Made by a program: the position numbers and the translations under genes
Assembly (NCBI GenBank): GCA_027448945.1
Contig: DAIDMQ010000016.1
Location: 186,001 to 250,000 of the forward strand
DNA length: 64,000 bases
Reading direction: 5' to 3'
From: Gallionellaceae bacterium
GTDB taxonomy: Bacteria; Pseudomonadota; Gammaproteobacteria; Burkholderiales; Gallionellaceae
In this document: in pieces, positions 1-12,084 of the stretch
Layout of the letters: every line of letters starts with the position of its first letter
Position numbering within the stretch: the stretch's first letter is position 1
The notes under the pieces: generated by a model
Told to the model about the DNA's origin: nothing
The model's database searches: none
The model's input: only the letters and a program-made list of their open reading frames with translations

Positions 1-1968
1 AACGTTGATGAAGCGCACCTTCAAGCTTGGGAAATGCTCACGCAACAGCACGATGGATGCCAGGGCTTCCTTGGTGGGAATGTCGCCCGCGCTGGCGATG
101 ACCACATCGGGCTCGGCGCCCTGGTCGTTGCATGCCCAATCCCAGATACCTATGCCTTTGCTGCAATGCAATATCGCCGCGTCCATGTCGAGGAATTGCA
201 GGTGCTTCTGTTTGTCGCAGACGATTACGTTGATGTAGTCGGTGCTCTTCAAACAATGGTCCGCTACCGACAGCAGGCAGTTCACATCCGGCGGCAGGTA
301 GATGCGCGTGACTTCGGGACTCTTGTTCACGACGACATCCAGAAAGCCGGGATCTTGATGCGTGAAGCCGTTGTGATCCTGACGCCAGACGGTGGAGGTG
401 ATGAGCAAATTGAGCGAAGAGATCGGCGCGCGCCAAGGCACAGCTTTGGACATCGCCAACCATTTTGCATGCTGGTTGAACATGGAATCGATGACATGCA
501 CGAAGGCTTCGTAAGTGGAGAAAAAGCCGTGTCGCCCGGTGAGCAGATAGCCCTCCAGCCAACCTTCCAGCGTGTGTTCGGAGAGCATTTCCATCACCCG
601 ACCGTCGGGTGACAGTTCGCCGCCGCCCGCATCTTCGGGAAGGTAGTCGGCCAGCCAGGTTTTCTTGCTGACCTCGTAAATATTGTCGAGCTTGTTTGAG
701 CTGTTCTCGTCGGGACCGAACACGCGGAAGTTGTGCATATTGTCGCGCATGATGTCGCGCAAAAACTTGCCCAATGGCCGGGTGTTTTCGGCGGTAGTCG
801 TGCCGGGTTTGAGAACTTCGACCGCATAGTTTTTACAGTCCGGTATGTGCAGCGCCTTGCGCAGCAAGCCGCCGTTTGCGTGGGGGTTGGCACTCATGCG
901 GCGCTCGCCTTTGGGCGCGAGTGCTTTTAGTTCCGGGCGCAGCGCGCCTTGCTCGTCGAATAGTTCGGCTGCCTGATAACTCTCCAGCCATTCTTTTAGT
1001 TGGGCAAAATGCGCGGGGGTTTTTACGTCACCGATAGGCACTTGGTGGGCGCGCCAGAAGCCTTCCACTTTTTTGCCGTCCACTTCGGTGGGTCCCGTCC
1101 AGCCTTTGGGTGAACGCAACACGATCATCGGCCAGCGCGGCCGCGTGGGTTTGCCGCTGCTGCGCGCTTCCTGCTGGATACGGCGGATTTCAAGCACGCA
1201 TTGCTCCATCGTTGCCGCCATCGCCTGATGCATGGTCTCGGGGTCGCTGCCTTCGACGAAGTACGGTGCCCAGCCATAACCTTTGAATAGGCTATCGAGC
1301 TCCTCGTGCGAGATGCGCGACAGGATGGTCGGGTTGTTGATTTTGTAGCCGTTCAGGTGCAACACCGGCAGCACCGCGCCGTCGCGAATAGGGTTGAGGA
1401 ATTTGTTGGAATGCCAAGAGGTCGCAAGAGGTGCGGTCTCGGCTTCGCCGTCGCCCACCATCACCGTAACGATCAAGTCGGGATTGTCATACGCCGCGCC
1501 AAACGCGTGCGACACGCTATAACCGAGTTCGCCGCCTTCATGTATAGAACCGGGAGTCTCGGGTGTGCAATGACTACCGATGCCGCCGGGGAAAGAGAAC
1601 TCTTTGAAAAACTGCTGCAGGCCCGCTTCGTTCTCGCCCTTGTTGGGATAGACCTCGCTATAGCGACCCTCCAGATAGACTGGGCCCAACACGCCCGGTG
1701 CGCCATGCCCGGGGCCCGCCAAAAAGATTGCGTTCAAATCGTATTTGTTGATCAGGCGATTCATGTGTATATAAGCGAAGGCCAAGCCGGGACTCGAACC
1801 CCAGTGGCCGAGCAGGCGGTTCTTGATGTGCTTGAGTTCGAGAGGTGCTTTGAGCAACGGGTTGTCGCGCAGATAAATCATGCCGGCGGCGAGATAGTTT
1901 GCGGCGCGCCAATAGGCGTGTATGTTCTGCAATTCTTGTTCGGAAAGTTTGGTTATTTTGCGAGTCAT
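1..1968 (-). CDS. xfp: Phosphoketolase (Xfp family), 3' end cut by window edge
   Basis: Thiamine-diphosphate enzyme that cleaves xylulose-5-phosphate and/or fructose-6-phosphate with phosphate to give acetyl phosphate plus a shorter sugar phosphate; cytoplasmic. The visible 656 codons start [14 protein letters not shown] and show [11 protein letters not shown] near residue 81, the EGGELGYS stretch and the ThDP/Mg motif [20 protein letters not shown] near residue 170, all hallmark phosphoketolase segments. The family is about 790-800 residues, so roughly 140 C-terminal residues lie off the left edge. The start at 1968 is supported by an AAGGA motif eight bases upstream. It is divergent from the next gene. 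Substrate preference (X5P only or dual) cannot be read from the sequence. Confidence 0.95.
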   Translation of the reverse strand, partial: MTRKITKLSEQELQNIHAYWRAANYLAAGMIYLRDNPLLKAPLELKHIKNRLLGHWGSSPGLAFAYIHMNRLINKYDLNAIFLAGPGHGAPGVLGPVYLEGRYSEVYPNKGENEAGLQQFFKEFSFPGGIGSHCTPETPGSIHEGGELGYSVSHAFGAAYDNPDLIVTVMVGDGEAETAPLATSWHSNKFLNPIRDGAVLPVLHLNGYKINNPTILSRISHEELDSLFKGYGWAPYFVEGSDPETMHQAMAATMEQCVLEIRRIQQEARSSGKPTRPRWPMIVLRSPKGWTGPTEVDGKKVEGFWRAHQVPIGDVKTPAHFAQLKEWLESYQAAELFDEQGALRPELKALAPKGERRMSANPHANGGLLRKALHIPDCKNYAVEVLKPGTTTAENTRPLGKFLRDIMRDNMHNFRVFGPDENSSNKLDNIYEVSKKTWLADYLPEDAGGGELSPDGRVMEMLSEHTLEGWLEGYLLTGRHGFFSTYEAFVHVIDSMFNQHAKWLAMSKAVPWRAPISSLNLLITSTVWRQDHNGFTHQDPGFLDVVVNKSPEVTRIYLPPDVNCLLSVADHCLKSTDYINVIVCDKQKHLQFLDMDAAILHCSKGIGIWDWACNDQGAEPDVVIASAGDIPTKEALASIVLLREHFPSLKVRFINV

Positions 1969-2271
1969 GATAAACATCCTTGATGAAACACGGTGGTTTG
2001 GGGCGTGTGCCAGTATACCGACTGGCGCAGTTTATGATGGACAAGTTACGGAAAAGTTAATCCCGCGAATATGGGTGTAAATTCCAGGCTATAGCAGCAA
2101 AGCTGCCGTGTTGAAAATATCCAAACTAGTGCTCAAGTATTTTGATTCGTTGTCGATAATCCCGTGTGGATTTGTAAAAGTCCTTGGTATGGCGTAATGG
2201 AATGAATTGGCGTTTTGCATGAATGTATTTCGCTGTATGTGGATAGTTCGATGAAAAGGGTGTAAGTGGTT
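1969..2271. other. Intergenic region between divergent genes
   Basis: About 300 bases between the phosphoketolase start (minus) and the MASE3 protein start (plus). It must carry both promoters. I see no gene, no convincing operator palindrome and no RNA gene; the right half is AT-rich. Confidence 0.6.
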
Positions 2272-5200
2272 ATGGATTTAAAGGGAAAGACATCGATATG
2301 GTCGCGCTATGACTTGTCCGTAGGTGAGTTGATTTCCTTTGCGCTGTTGTTGCTGGCCATACAACTGACGTCCTACTACAACTATCTGTTGTTCCATAGT
2401 TTGGCCGAGCTGGTCAGCATCTTCATCGCGGTCACCGTCTTTATCATCGCAATCAATAGTTGGAAATCGATAGACAACAAATATGTCCTGTTCGTGGGCG
2501 TGGCTTATTTGTTCATCGGCATCATCGATCTGTTGCACACCCTGTCCTTCAAAGGAATGCCGATATTCACGGATTATGACTATTACGCGCCGCAGTTCTG
2601 GATCGCGGCACGGGGTCTGGAAGCCATCAGCATGCTGTTTGCATTTATTTATCTGGGTGCGGCGAATAAGCTCAACAAGTACATTTTGATGTGGGCTTTG
2701 GGTTCGGTCACTGCGGCGCTGATTGCCTCGATACTCACCTTTAAAGTATTCCCGGTCTGCTTTGTACCCGGCGAGGGGCTGACGACTTTCAAGAAGGTCT
2801 GCGAATATCTCATCATCGGGCTGATTGGCGTCAATATCCTGATATTGACGCGCTTGAGAGAGCGTTTTGATGCCAGAGTATTCAACCTGATACGCGCCTC
2901 GCTGGTGATTATGATTGCGGCCGAGCTGTGTTTTACGCTCTATATCTCCAATGCGATGAATGACTTCTTCAACGATTTCGGACATTTGTTGAAAGTCACT
3001 TCCTTCTTCCTGATTTATAAAGCCCTGGTTGTCACCGGGCTCAGGGACCCGTTGAATTTGTTGTTCAAGAATCTGAAAAACAGCGAGGAGAATCTGCGCG
3101 AGGCGCAGAAACTCGCGAATCTCAGCAGATGGGAGTGGAATCCAAGCTCGGACCGGTGGGTATGGTCGGCAGAGTTGTATCAACTGCTGAATGTGCCGGA
3201 GCATGTCACGGCCACCTCCGCCACGCTGACAGACAAGTTGTCCACCGGCGATCAACTGAGGCTGAAGAGCGCGCTTGATGATGCGCTATTGCATCAATCC
3301 ACATTTGACATACAACTCTGTTTCAATGTGGGCGAAGAGCAGCGTTATGCCCATATGCAGGGGGCTTGCAGCCAGCCTGAGCAGAATGCGCAGAAAGTGA
3401 TGCGCGGAACGATACAGGATGTCACCAAGGATCATCGCATCGCGGAGACTTTGGCCGATCTAAAAGACAAGGAAAAATTCGAGCTGTTGTTAAAGACTGC
3501 CGGTGACGGTATACATATCCTGGATACGGATGGAAATGTCGTTGAGGTGAATGATAAGTTTTGCAAGATGTTGGGCTACACGCGGGAAGAGTTGCTCACG
3601 ATGAATGTCGCGCAATGGGATACCTATCTCACACCGCAAGGGATTAAAGATTGTGCCAAAGAAATCTTGGCGAATGAGAAGGTCTTTGAAACGCAACACA
3701 CGCGCAAGGATGGCAACATCTTTGATGTTGAGGTCAGCGTAAATAAAACCCTATATGGCCGACAGTTGGTCATCTGGAGCTCGTCCCGCGATATAACAGA
3801 ACGTAAAAAATTCGAGTCCGGTTTGAAGTTGGCGGCAAGTGTGTTTACACACGCGCATGAGGGCATCACCATCACCGATCTAAGCGGTGCGATCATCGAT
3901 GTCAATCAGGCGTTCACAGAGATCACAGGGTATCAACGGGCAGAGGTGATCGGCAAGAATCCCCGTATCCTGAAATCGGGGATGCAATCGCGCGGATTTT
4001 ATGAGGAGATGTGGCGCGATATTCTGGAGCGTGATTTATGGTCCGGAGAGATGTGGAATAAACGCAAGAACGGTGAAGTCTATGCCGAGTTGAAAACCAT
4101 CAGTGCGGTTCGCGACCTGGCGGGAAAACCGCAACATTATCTATCGTTGTTTACCGACATCACCGCTGCCAAGCGACACAAAGAGGAGCTTGAGCATATC
4201 GCCCACTTCGACCTGCTCACCGACCTGCCGAATCGCGCGTTACTTTCCGACCGCTTGCAAAACAGTATGGCGCAGGGCATCAGGCGCGGCCAGTCTTTGG
4301 CGGTTGTGTTCCTGGATCTCGACGGCTTCAAAGTGGTCAATGATAAATACGGGCATGAACTGGGCGACCAGCTGCTGGTCCGCATTTCGCAACGTATGCA
4401 GCTGGCTTTAAGGGAGGGTGACACCCTGTCCAGAGTCGGGGGAGATGAGTTTGTCGCGATATTGAACGACCTGCAACAGGCCGTTGATTGCGAGCAGATA
4501 TTGGAGCGCATGTTACTTGCCGCTTCCGACGAGGTGATCATAGAGGATATCGTCGTTCGCGTATCCGCCAGTATCGGTGTCACGCTGTACCCGCAAGACC
4601 ACGGCGATGCCGACCAATTGTTGCGCCATGCAGATCAGGCGATGTATACCGCCAAGCAAGCGGGCAAGAACCGATTCCATTTCTTCGATCTTGAGTACGA
4701 TCAGGCCATTAAAACGCAGCGCCAAAAGTTGGAAGAAGTGCGCAATGCACTTATACAAAATCAACTCGTGCTTTATTACCAACCCAAGGTGAATATGAAG
4801 ACTGCCACCGTGGTCGGTCTGGAGGCTTTGATCAGATGGCAGCATCCTGTTCGTGGCTTGCTGCCCCCATCGGAATTCCTGCCCGTCATCGAGGAGCATC
4901 CTTTGAGTATCGCCGTCGGTGAGTGGGTGATCGCAACCGCATTACGCCAAATGAGTACTTGGCGGAACGAGCACATGAATATCGCAGTCAGCGTGAATGT
5001 GGGCGCGCGGCAACTGTTGCAAAGTGGCTTCGCCTCCCGGCTCGAACAATTGCTGGCTGCCCAGGCAGATGTGCCTGCCGCTGATCTTGAATTGGAGATA
5101 TTGGAAACGAGCGCGCTCAACGACATGTTGATGGTGGCGGAAGTGATGCGTGAGTGCAGGGCGCTGGGTGTGCATTTTGCACTGGATGATTTTGGTACGG

Positions 5201-5502
5201 GCTATTCTTCGCTGACCTATTTAAAGCATCTGCCGGCGGAAACGTTGAAGATCGACCAGTCCTTTGTCAGGGATATGCTGGATGACGGCGATGACCTGGC
5301 CCTGGTTCGGGGTGTGGTCGGTTTGGCGTATGCGTTCAGACGTTCGGTGATTGCCGAAGGTGTCGAAACGAAAGCGCACGGGGATGTCCTGTTAGCGATG
5401 GGCTGTGAGCTTGCGCAAGGCTACGGAATCGCCAGACCTATGCCAGCCGGGAAAGTTAAGGATTGGGTCGAGGAAGCACGGCAGGGAATATGGCATCACT
5501 GA
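2272..5502 (+). CDS. MASE3-PAS-PAS-PAS-GGDEF-EAL membrane c-di-GMP protein
   Basis: Predicted inner-membrane protein for cyclic-di-GMP synthesis and/or breakdown. The first about 245 residues form a multi-helix MASE3 sensor (hydrophobic segments from about residue 20). Three PAS-like domains follow at about 275-400, 405-520 and 525-640. The GGDEF domain (about 650-808) has an intact RVGGDEF motif near 725 and an upstream RxxD inhibitory site (REGD). The EAL domain (about 825-1070) keeps LEALIRWQHP, DDFGTGYSS and AEGVET, so both activities look possible. ATG at 2272 is preferred; a GTG at 2266 is closer to the AAAAGGG stretch at 2254-2260 and is a fair alternative. Single-gene unit; the signal sensed is unknown. 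Confidence 0.93.
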   Translation: MDLKGKTSIWSRYDLSVGELISFALLLLAIQLTSYYNYLLFHSLAELVSIFIAVTVFIIAINSWKSIDNKYVLFVGVAYLFIGIIDLLHTLSFKGMPIFTDYDYYAPQFWIAARGLEAISMLFAFIYLGAANKLNKYILMWALGSVTAALIASILTFKVFPVCFVPGEGLTTFKKVCEYLIIGLIGVNILILTRLRERFDARVFNLIRASLVIMIAAELCFTLYISNAMNDFFNDFGHLLKVTSFFLIYKALVVTGLRDPLNLLFKNLKNSEENLREAQKLANLSRWEWNPSSDRWVWSAELYQLLNVPEHVTATSATLTDKLSTGDQLRLKSALDDALLHQSTFDIQLCFNVGEEQRYAHMQGACSQPEQNAQKVMRGTIQDVTKDHRIAETLADLKDKEKFELLLKTAGDGIHILDTDGNVVEVNDKFCKMLGYTREELLTMNVAQWDTYLTPQGIKDCAKEILANEKVFETQHTRKDGNIFDVEVSVNKTLYGRQLVIWSSSRDITERKKFESGLKLAASVFTHAHEGITITDLSGAIIDVNQAFTEITGYQRAEVIGKNPRILKSGMQSRGFYEEMWRDILERDLWSGEMWNKRKNGEVYAELKTISAVRDLAGKPQHYLSLFTDITAAKRHKEELEHIAHFDLLTDLPNRALLSDRLQNSMAQGIRRGQSLAVVFLDLDGFKVVNDKYGHELGDQLLVRISQRMQLALREGDTLSRVGGDEFVAILNDLQQAVDCEQILERMLLAASDEVIIEDIVVRVSASIGVTLYPQDHGDADQLLRHADQAMYTAKQAGKNRFHFFDLEYDQAIKTQRQKLEEVRNALIQNQLVLYYQPKVNMKTATVVGLEALIRWQHPVRGLLPPSEFLPVIEEHPLSIAVGEWVIATALRQMSTWRNEHMNIAVSVNVGARQLLQSGFASRLEQLLAAQADVPAADLELEILETSALNDMLMVAEVMRECRALGVHFALDDFGTGYSSLTYLKHLPAETLKIDQSFVRDMLDDGDDLALVRGVVGLAYAFRRSVIAEGVETKAHGDVLLAMGCELAQGYGIARPMPAGKVKDWVEEARQGIWHH

Positions 5503-5523
5503 AACCCGGTTTGTTTACCCGCC

Positions 5524-6399
5524 TTAGTTCAAACCTGTGCGTACCAGATAATCCGCAACGATGCCCGCGAACACCGCCGCGCCAAACCAGTTGTTGTGCA
5601 GGAACGCTTTGAAACACAGCTCGCGTTGTCGGGTGCAGATCAGTTTGTAGTGATAGACAGCGATGCCTTCGGCGGCGATCAAACCCAGGAAGTAGAACAG
5701 TCCCAAGCCCGCCATTAATCCCACTAAAGCCAATAGCGTGAGTGCCGTGGCGTAACAGGCCATCACCGCCAGCACATCGTATTTGCCAAACAATAAAGCC
5801 GAGGAGTGGATGCCGAGGTGGATGTCGTCGTCCCTGTCCACCATCGCGTATTCGGTGTCGTAGGCGATGGCCCAGAACACGTTGGCGAGTAGCAGCACCC
5901 ATGCGACAGGCGGTACAGTTCCTTGCGTGGCGGCGAACGCCATGGGAATACCGAAGCCGAACGCGATGCCGAGATAGGCCTGCGGGATGGCGAAGAAACG
6001 TTTGGTGAAAGGATAGCTCGCGGCGAGGAACACGGCGGGAAAAGCCAACAGCCACGTCAGCGGATTGAGCGGCAAGATGAGCGCGAAGGCGAGCAGCGCC
6101 AACACCACGGCCAGCCACAAGGTCTCGCGCTCAGTCACCTTGCCGCTGGTGAGCGGGCGGTCTTGCGTGCGCTTCACATGCTTGTCGATGTGGCGGTCGG
6201 CATAGTCATTCACCGCGCATCCGGCAGAGCGCATCAACACCGTGCCGAGCGTAAAAATGACGAGCACCCACCACGCAGGATGGCCGTGGCTGGCGATCCA
6301 CAGCGCCCACAGCGTAGGCCACAGCAACAGCAAGATGCCGATGGGGCGATGCAAACGGGTGAGTTGAATGTAGAGGTGCAGGCGTTCGGTGATTTTCAT
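5524..6399 (-). CDS. ubiA: 4-hydroxybenzoate octaprenyltransferase UbiA
   Basis: Inner-membrane prenyltransferase that attaches the polyprenyl chain to 4-hydroxybenzoate in ubiquinone synthesis. The 291 residues are mostly hydrophobic helices, the normal size for UbiA. The first Asp-rich motif NDYADRHID (residues 64-72) and the second, [12 protein letters not shown] near residue 185, bind the Mg-diphosphate of the substrate. LTRLHRPIG near the N-terminus is typical. It starts six bases after the stop codon of the ParE-like toxin gene and is probably co-transcribed with it; ubiC, which makes its substrate, lies about 770 bases further upstream on the same strand. Confidence 0.96.
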   Translation of the reverse strand: MKITERLHLYIQLTRLHRPIGILLLLWPTLWALWIASHGHPAWWVLVIFTLGTVLMRSAGCAVNDYADRHIDKHVKRTQDRPLTSGKVTERETLWLAVVLALLAFALILPLNPLTWLLAFPAVFLAASYPFTKRFFAIPQAYLGIAFGFGIPMAFAATQGTVPPVAWVLLLANVFWAIAYDTEYAMVDRDDDIHLGIHSSALLFGKYDVLAVMACYATALTLLALVGLMAGLGLFYFLGLIAAEGIAVYHYKLICTRQRELCFKAFLHNNWFGAAVFAGIVADYLVRTGLN

Positions 6400-6405
6400 G
6401 GCGCG

Positions 6406-6729
6406 CTAACTTTCAGATTCGTCTGACTGAAGCCAGTTAGGGATGTCACGACGACTGTGCAAAATTCGCCACACGTCAATTTGTTGAGCACTCTCAATAT
6501 AGAACACCAGATAGGGAAAACGTTTGCAGGGTCTGAACCTCAAGTCGGGCAAATTGAGTTCGTGCGCGTAACGAGGAGAGCCTGTTGCGGGATGTCGCTG
6601 AATCTGTTTGAAGGTTTTCTCCAAGACATCAACAAAATCCAGCGCGGATGCGGGGGCGTTTTCCAGTAAATATTGAATCGCTACACGAACATCTTCGTCA
6701 GCTCGTTCGTGCAGAACCAACGGCTTCAT
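6406..6729 (-). CDS. ParE/RelE-superfamily toxin
   Basis: Small (107 residues) basic toxin-like protein of the type II ParE/RelE fold. Visible family features are an N-terminal strand (MKPLVLHERADEDV), a two-helix hairpin with FVDVLEKTFKQIQRHPATG, and a C-terminal sheet with RFPYLVFY and VWRILHSRRDIP; the latter His-Arg-Arg tail is typical of ParE-like toxins. It overlaps the antitoxin gene by four bases (ATGA at 6726-6729), the usual coupling for these pairs. Whether it poisons gyrase (ParE) or mRNA (RelE) cannot be decided. It sits between ubiC and ubiA, which is unusual. No frameshift or truncation is visible. Confidence 0.85.
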   Translation of the reverse strand: MKPLVLHERADEDVRVAIQYLLENAPASALDFVDVLEKTFKQIQRHPATGSPRYAHELNLPDLRFRPCKRFPYLVFYIESAQQIDVWRILHSRRDIPNWLQSDESES

Positions 6730-6971
6730 TTTGTCTTGTTCAGTTGTTTTTTGATGCCGGAGCGAAGGCCAGCGAAATACTGTTCATCGGCAATACCTAT
6801 GGATGCAGACTGCGCACCTTGTAGCAATAGATCACGTAACTGAGTGCGCTCTTGGTCGTGGCGGATAAGTTCACGCACATACTCGCTGGACGTGCCATAG
6901 CCTGCCGTGGTGACCTGTTGATCCACGAACTGTTTGAGGCTGTCCGGCAGTGAAATGTTCATCGTTGACAT
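6726..6971 (-). CDS. ParD-like ribbon-helix-helix antitoxin
   Basis: 81-residue antitoxin partner of the downstream toxin. The N-terminus STMNISLPDSLKQFVDQQV is a ribbon-helix-helix strand and first helix (DNA binding and autoregulation); TSSEYVRELIRHDQ is the second helix seen in ParD/CC2985-family proteins, and the charged C-terminus would wrap the toxin. ATG 6971 is chosen because it gives the normal antitoxin length; ATG 6962 is a close alternative. No strong Shine-Dalgarno is visible before either. An operator would be expected in the 200 bases upstream, where I see no clear palindrome apart from the hairpin at 7140-7156. Confidence 0.83.
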   Translation of the reverse strand: MSTMNISLPDSLKQFVDQQVTTAGYGTSSEYVRELIRHDQERTQLRDLLLQGAQSASIGIADEQYFAGLRSGIKKQLNKTK

Positions 6972-7074
6972 GAAGCAAAGTCTAGTGGGCTTGGCAAAGT
7001 TTGGCAAGGCTTACACGCCGTCTTGGCATCGAACGGTCTCGTGAGGGACAAATTCGGGAGTAAGCAAGTGGGCG

Positions 7075-7167
7075 GGTAGAACGAATGCCGGTAATGGACG
7101 GGGACATTCGGTGACGCGATGCAGGCACGTCGAGGCATGATGCAGCTCCGCTGCATTAGGGGACAGT
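7075..7167. repeat. Short GGGGACA-type repeat fragments with hairpin
   Basis: Between ubiC and the antitoxin gene lie two similar short motifs, TAATGGACGGGGACATTCGG (from about 7092) and ATTAGGGGACAGTCTA (from 7155), separated by a perfect 7-bp hairpin ATGCAGC/GCTGCAT (7140-7156, loop TCC). The TAATGGGGACA-like core resembles short repeats often linked to REP-associated tyrosine transposases. No transposase is present. Interpretation as a mobile repeat scar beside the TA insertion is inference. Confidence 0.4.
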
Positions 7168-7719
7168 CTAGCCGGGAGCATAAATCTCCGGCAGAAACAC
7201 TTCCGTCACCAACAGCGGTGCGCCGTGCAGGGTGAACAGTGAGCGGCGCGCCCACAGCATGTCGGGAATAATTTGCAGGTCTGGCTTGTGACCGACGTGT
7301 CGGGCACAAGCCAGACCCACAAGCGGATGCTGCACGTGCAGTTTTTTGAAGTGCAGTGGCTGGCGGATTACCAGCGGATGGGTGAACAGTAGCGAGCCGA
7401 GCGAGCGGTTGCCCAGTCCGCGCATCGCTTTCCACGCGCCGCGCAGATGCTCTCTGGCGCAGGTGCTGTGGGCGAACACCACGGGTTTACCGTCGGCATA
7501 CAGGAACACTTCGCGCGAGTAGGCGAGTCGGTGCGGTGTGATGCCGAGTAACGCGGCTTCGTCGTAGGCGATGCGCGCCAAGCCGTCACGCACAGGAAAC
7601 ACGCTGAATTTTTCGCAGCGTTGCTGGATGCGCTGGGTGAGCGAGCCGTGGTCGTACAGCCACGGGTGAAGGGCGGGGTCGCAGCCTATGGTCAGGTTGT
7701 TCCAAAAAGTGTCATGCAT
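7168..7719 (-). CDS. ubiC: Chorismate lyase UbiC
   Basis: Cytoplasmic enzyme that converts chorismate to 4-hydroxybenzoate and pyruvate, the first committed step of ubiquinone synthesis. About 183 residues, close to the 165 of E. coli. Diagnostic segments are LYDHGSLTQRIQQ, the REVFLYADGKPVVFAHS core, the LGSLLFTHP stretch and the C-terminal LWARRSLFTLHGAPLLVTEV, whose Arg and C-terminal Glu correspond to known active-site residues. Start ATG 7719 is preferred; an in-frame GTG at 7761 is possible. Neither has a clear ribosome site. It is 38-80 bases behind recG and probably in the same transcript. Confidence 0.92.
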   Translation of the reverse strand: MHDTFWNNLTIGCDPALHPWLYDHGSLTQRIQQRCEKFSVFPVRDGLARIAYDEAALLGITPHRLAYSREVFLYADGKPVVFAHSTCAREHLRGAWKAMRGLGNRSLGSLLFTHPLVIRQPLHFKKLHVQHPLVGLACARHVGHKPDLQIIPDMLWARRSLFTLHGAPLLVTEVFLPEIYAPG

Positions 7720-7799
7720 GATATGCAGCCGCGAGGGGGAGGTCGGGGTTGTAAGGCGCACCCGCAGCAGATGTTGAGCGGGAGTGAGGGTGAGTTGTT

Positions 7800-9863
7800 T
7801 TACACATGTAAGAAATCATGTTTGTTCGCCATCCATCTTTGTAAGTGCGCGCGCGCTACGTCGGGAGCGTCGCGCAGGAGTTCGTCTGCCACGCTGCGAG
7901 CTTGTTCCAGCAGGTCTTCGTCTTCGGTCAGGTCGGCGAAGCGCAACATCGCCACGCCGCTCTGGCGTGCGCCCAGCAGTTCGCCGGGGCCGCGCAATTG
8001 TAGGTCTTGTTGCGCGATGATGAAGCCGTCCGTGTTCTCGTAGATGACCTTCAAGCGTTCGCGCGCCAGCTCCGAGAGCGGTTGCATAAACAACAACACG
8101 CACATGCTTTCTGCCGCACCGCGACCGACGCGGCCGCGCAGTTGGTGCAGTTGCGCCAGCCCCATGCGTTCGGCGTGGTCGATCACCATCAGGCTGGCGT
8201 TGGGCACGTCCACGCCCACTTCGATGACGGTGGTGGCAACCAGCAGATGCAATTCGCCCGCTTTGAATGCCGCCATCACGGCGGCTTTTTCCGCAGGGGG
8301 CAAGCGGCCATGTGCCAAGCCAACTTTTAGCTCGGGCAGCGCCTCGGTCAGTTGTTGATGCGTCGCGATGGCGTTCTGCAATTCCACTTCCAGTGCGTCC
8401 GACTCTTCAATCAAGGGACACACCCAATACGCCTGACGACCCGCGAGACAGGCGGCGCGCACGCGCTCGAATACCTCCGCGCGCCGCGCATCACTCACCA
8501 ACTTGGTGACGATGGGTGTGCGTCCCGGTGGCAGTTCATCGATGGTCGAGACATCGAGGTCGGCGTAGTAACTCATCGCCAAGGTGCGCGGGATGGGCGT
8601 GGCGCTCATCATCAGTTGGTGGGGCTCGATACTCTTTTGCAGGTCGGGCGCGGTGGCTTTGCCTTTGTTGCGCAACGCGAGCCGTTGTTGCACGCCGAAT
8701 TTGTGTTGCTCATCGACGATGACCAGCCCCAGATTTTTGAAAGTCACGCTGGTTTGAAACAGCGCGTGCGTGCCGACGGCGATTTGCGTCGTGCCTGCTG
8801 CGATGTGATCGATGGCGGCGGTTTTATCTTTTTTCTTCAGGCTGCCCGACAACCACACCGGCGCCAAACCCAATGGTTGCAACCATTCTTGCAGTTTCAA
8901 ATAATGCTGCTCGGCGAGAATTTCAGTGGGTGCCATAAACGCCACCTGATAGCCGTTTTCTATGGCTTGCAGGGCGGCAAGTGCCGCAACCACAGTTTTC
9001 CCACTGCCGACATCGCCGAGCAACAGCCGCTGCATGGGATGGGTTTTTGCGATGTCCAGATTGATTTCTTTGAGCACTTTTTGCTGCGCCTTGGTGAGCT
9101 GATAGGGCAAGGCTTGCAACAGTTGTTGCGTGAGTAATTTTTTTGCCGCGAGTTTGGGGGCTTTGCGCTTATTGCGCTCTTGATGATGCACGCGCATGGA
9201 CAGTTGCTGCGCGAGTAATTCGTCGAACTTGATGCGCTGCCAAGCGGCGTGGTTGCGTTCTTCCAGTGCGCTTGCGGCGATATCGGGTGTCGGGTTGTGC
9301 AGTAATCGCAAGCTGTCGGCAAAGTCGGCGAGATGCAATTTTTGACGCAATGCTGCGGGCAAGGTGTCGGTGAGCGGAATGGTCTCCAGCGCGTTGTTGA
9401 TCAGCTTGCGCAACACTGCTTGCGCCAGTCCCGCCGTGGTCGGATAAATCGGTGTGAGGCTTTGCTGCAAAGGCGTGTCCTCACCGCCCGCGCGACACTT
9501 GGGATGCACCATTTCCATGCCGTAATAGCCCATGCGCGCCTCGCCGATAGCGCGGATTTTTTGTCCCACTGCAAGCTGTTTAATCTGACTGGGATAGAAA
9601 TTCAAGAAGCGCAAATACAACTCGCCGCTGTTGTCCTGCAAGCGGCATACCAAGGTGCGGCGGGGCCGGTAAGCCACCTCGTTATGCGTGATGATGCCCT
9701 CTACCTGCGCCGTCTCGCCCGCCTGCAAAGTCTCTATCGGGGCGAGATGGGTTTCATCTTCGTAGCGCAACGGCAGATGCAACAGCAGGTCGGCGCGGTG
9801 ATGGATGCCGAGCTTGGCCAGTTTGGCCAGCGTGGCGGGGGAGATTTTTGCGGGTGTGATCAA
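7800..9863 (-). CDS. recG: ATP-dependent DNA helicase RecG
   Basis: Branch-migration helicase that regresses stalled forks and processes Holliday junctions. 687 residues, normal for RecG. The N-terminal wedge/OB domain (about 1-160, including [10 protein letters not shown]) is followed by the superfamily 2 motor with Walker A GDVGSGKT (about 282-289), the [11 protein letters not shown] box (about 379), motif [16 protein letters not shown], and C-terminal motifs [13 protein letters not shown] and QLRGRVGRG. The start overlaps the ridA stop by four bases (ATGA, 9860-9863), indicating translational coupling. The ridA-recG-ubiC order is familiar in betaproteobacteria. Confidence 0.97.
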   Translation of the reverse strand: MITPAKISPATLAKLAKLGIHHRADLLLHLPLRYEDETHLAPIETLQAGETAQVEGIITHNEVAYRPRRTLVCRLQDNSGELYLRFLNFYPSQIKQLAVGQKIRAIGEARMGYYGMEMVHPKCRAGGEDTPLQQSLTPIYPTTAGLAQAVLRKLINNALETIPLTDTLPAALRQKLHLADFADSLRLLHNPTPDIAASALEERNHAAWQRIKFDELLAQQLSMRVHHQERNKRKAPKLAAKKLLTQQLLQALPYQLTKAQQKVLKEINLDIAKTHPMQRLLLGDVGSGKTVVAALAALQAIENGYQVAFMAPTEILAEQHYLKLQEWLQPLGLAPVWLSGSLKKKDKTAAIDHIAAGTTQIAVGTHALFQTSVTFKNLGLVIVDEQHKFGVQQRLALRNKGKATAPDLQKSIEPHQLMMSATPIPRTLAMSYYADLDVSTIDELPPGRTPIVTKLVSDARRAEVFERVRAACLAGRQAYWVCPLIEESDALEVELQNAIATHQQLTEALPELKVGLAHGRLPPAEKAAVMAAFKAGELHLLVATTVIEVGVDVPNASLMVIDHAERMGLAQLHQLRGRVGRGAAESMCVLLFMQPLSELARERLKVIYENTDGFIIAQQDLQLRGPGELLGARQSGVAMLRFADLTEDEDLLEQARSVADELLRDAPDVARAHLQRWMANKHDFLHV

Positions 9864-10246
9864 TACTGCAAAACAATCACGCCATCGGCTTCTACCAGCG
9901 CGTTGCGCGGCAACGACGCGACACCGACGGCGGCGCGGGCGGGATACGGTTGATGGAAATAGGTCGCCATGATTTCGTTGACCTTGGCAAAGTGACCCAA
10001 GTCGGTGAGGAAGATGTTGAGCTTGACCACATCGTCGAGACTGCCACCCGCCGCATCGGCTACCGCGCGCAGGTTTTGAAACACGCGATGTATCTGCGCT
10101 TCGATGCCTTCCACCATTTGCATATTGGTCGGATCGAGGCCGATCTGACCGGACAAGTACACGGTGTTTTCAACACGCACGGCTTGAGAGTAAGTACCGA
10201 TGGCGGCGGGTGCGTCAGGGGTTTGGATGATGAATTTGTTGGCCAT
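9860..10246 (-). CDS. ridA: RidA family enamine/imine deaminase
   Basis: Small (128 residues) trimeric cytoplasmic protein that hydrolyses reactive 2-aminoacrylate and related enamines released by PLP enzymes. The sequence shows the family signature: [20 protein letters not shown] near the N-terminus, [19 protein letters not shown] in the middle, and [13 protein letters not shown] containing the catalytic arginine. ATG 10246 has a good upstream AGGAG. It is the promoter-proximal gene of the recG-ubiC run, overlapping recG by four bases. Confidence 0.94.
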   Translation of the reverse strand: MANKFIIQTPDAPAAIGTYSQAVRVENTVYLSGQIGLDPTNMQMVEGIEAQIHRVFQNLRAVADAAGGSLDDVVKLNIFLTDLGHFAKVNEIMATYFHQPYPARAAVGVASLPRNALVEADGVIVLQY

Positions 10247-10280
10247 TAGAGTCTCCTACTAGTGTTTAATAACAGGGTTT

Positions 10281-12026
<1,746 letters not shown>

Positions 12027-12084
12027 TTAAGCGACTCGGGCGTATCGCTTAGAATGCGCGCTCGAAAAATTCACCTTCCTCCTT

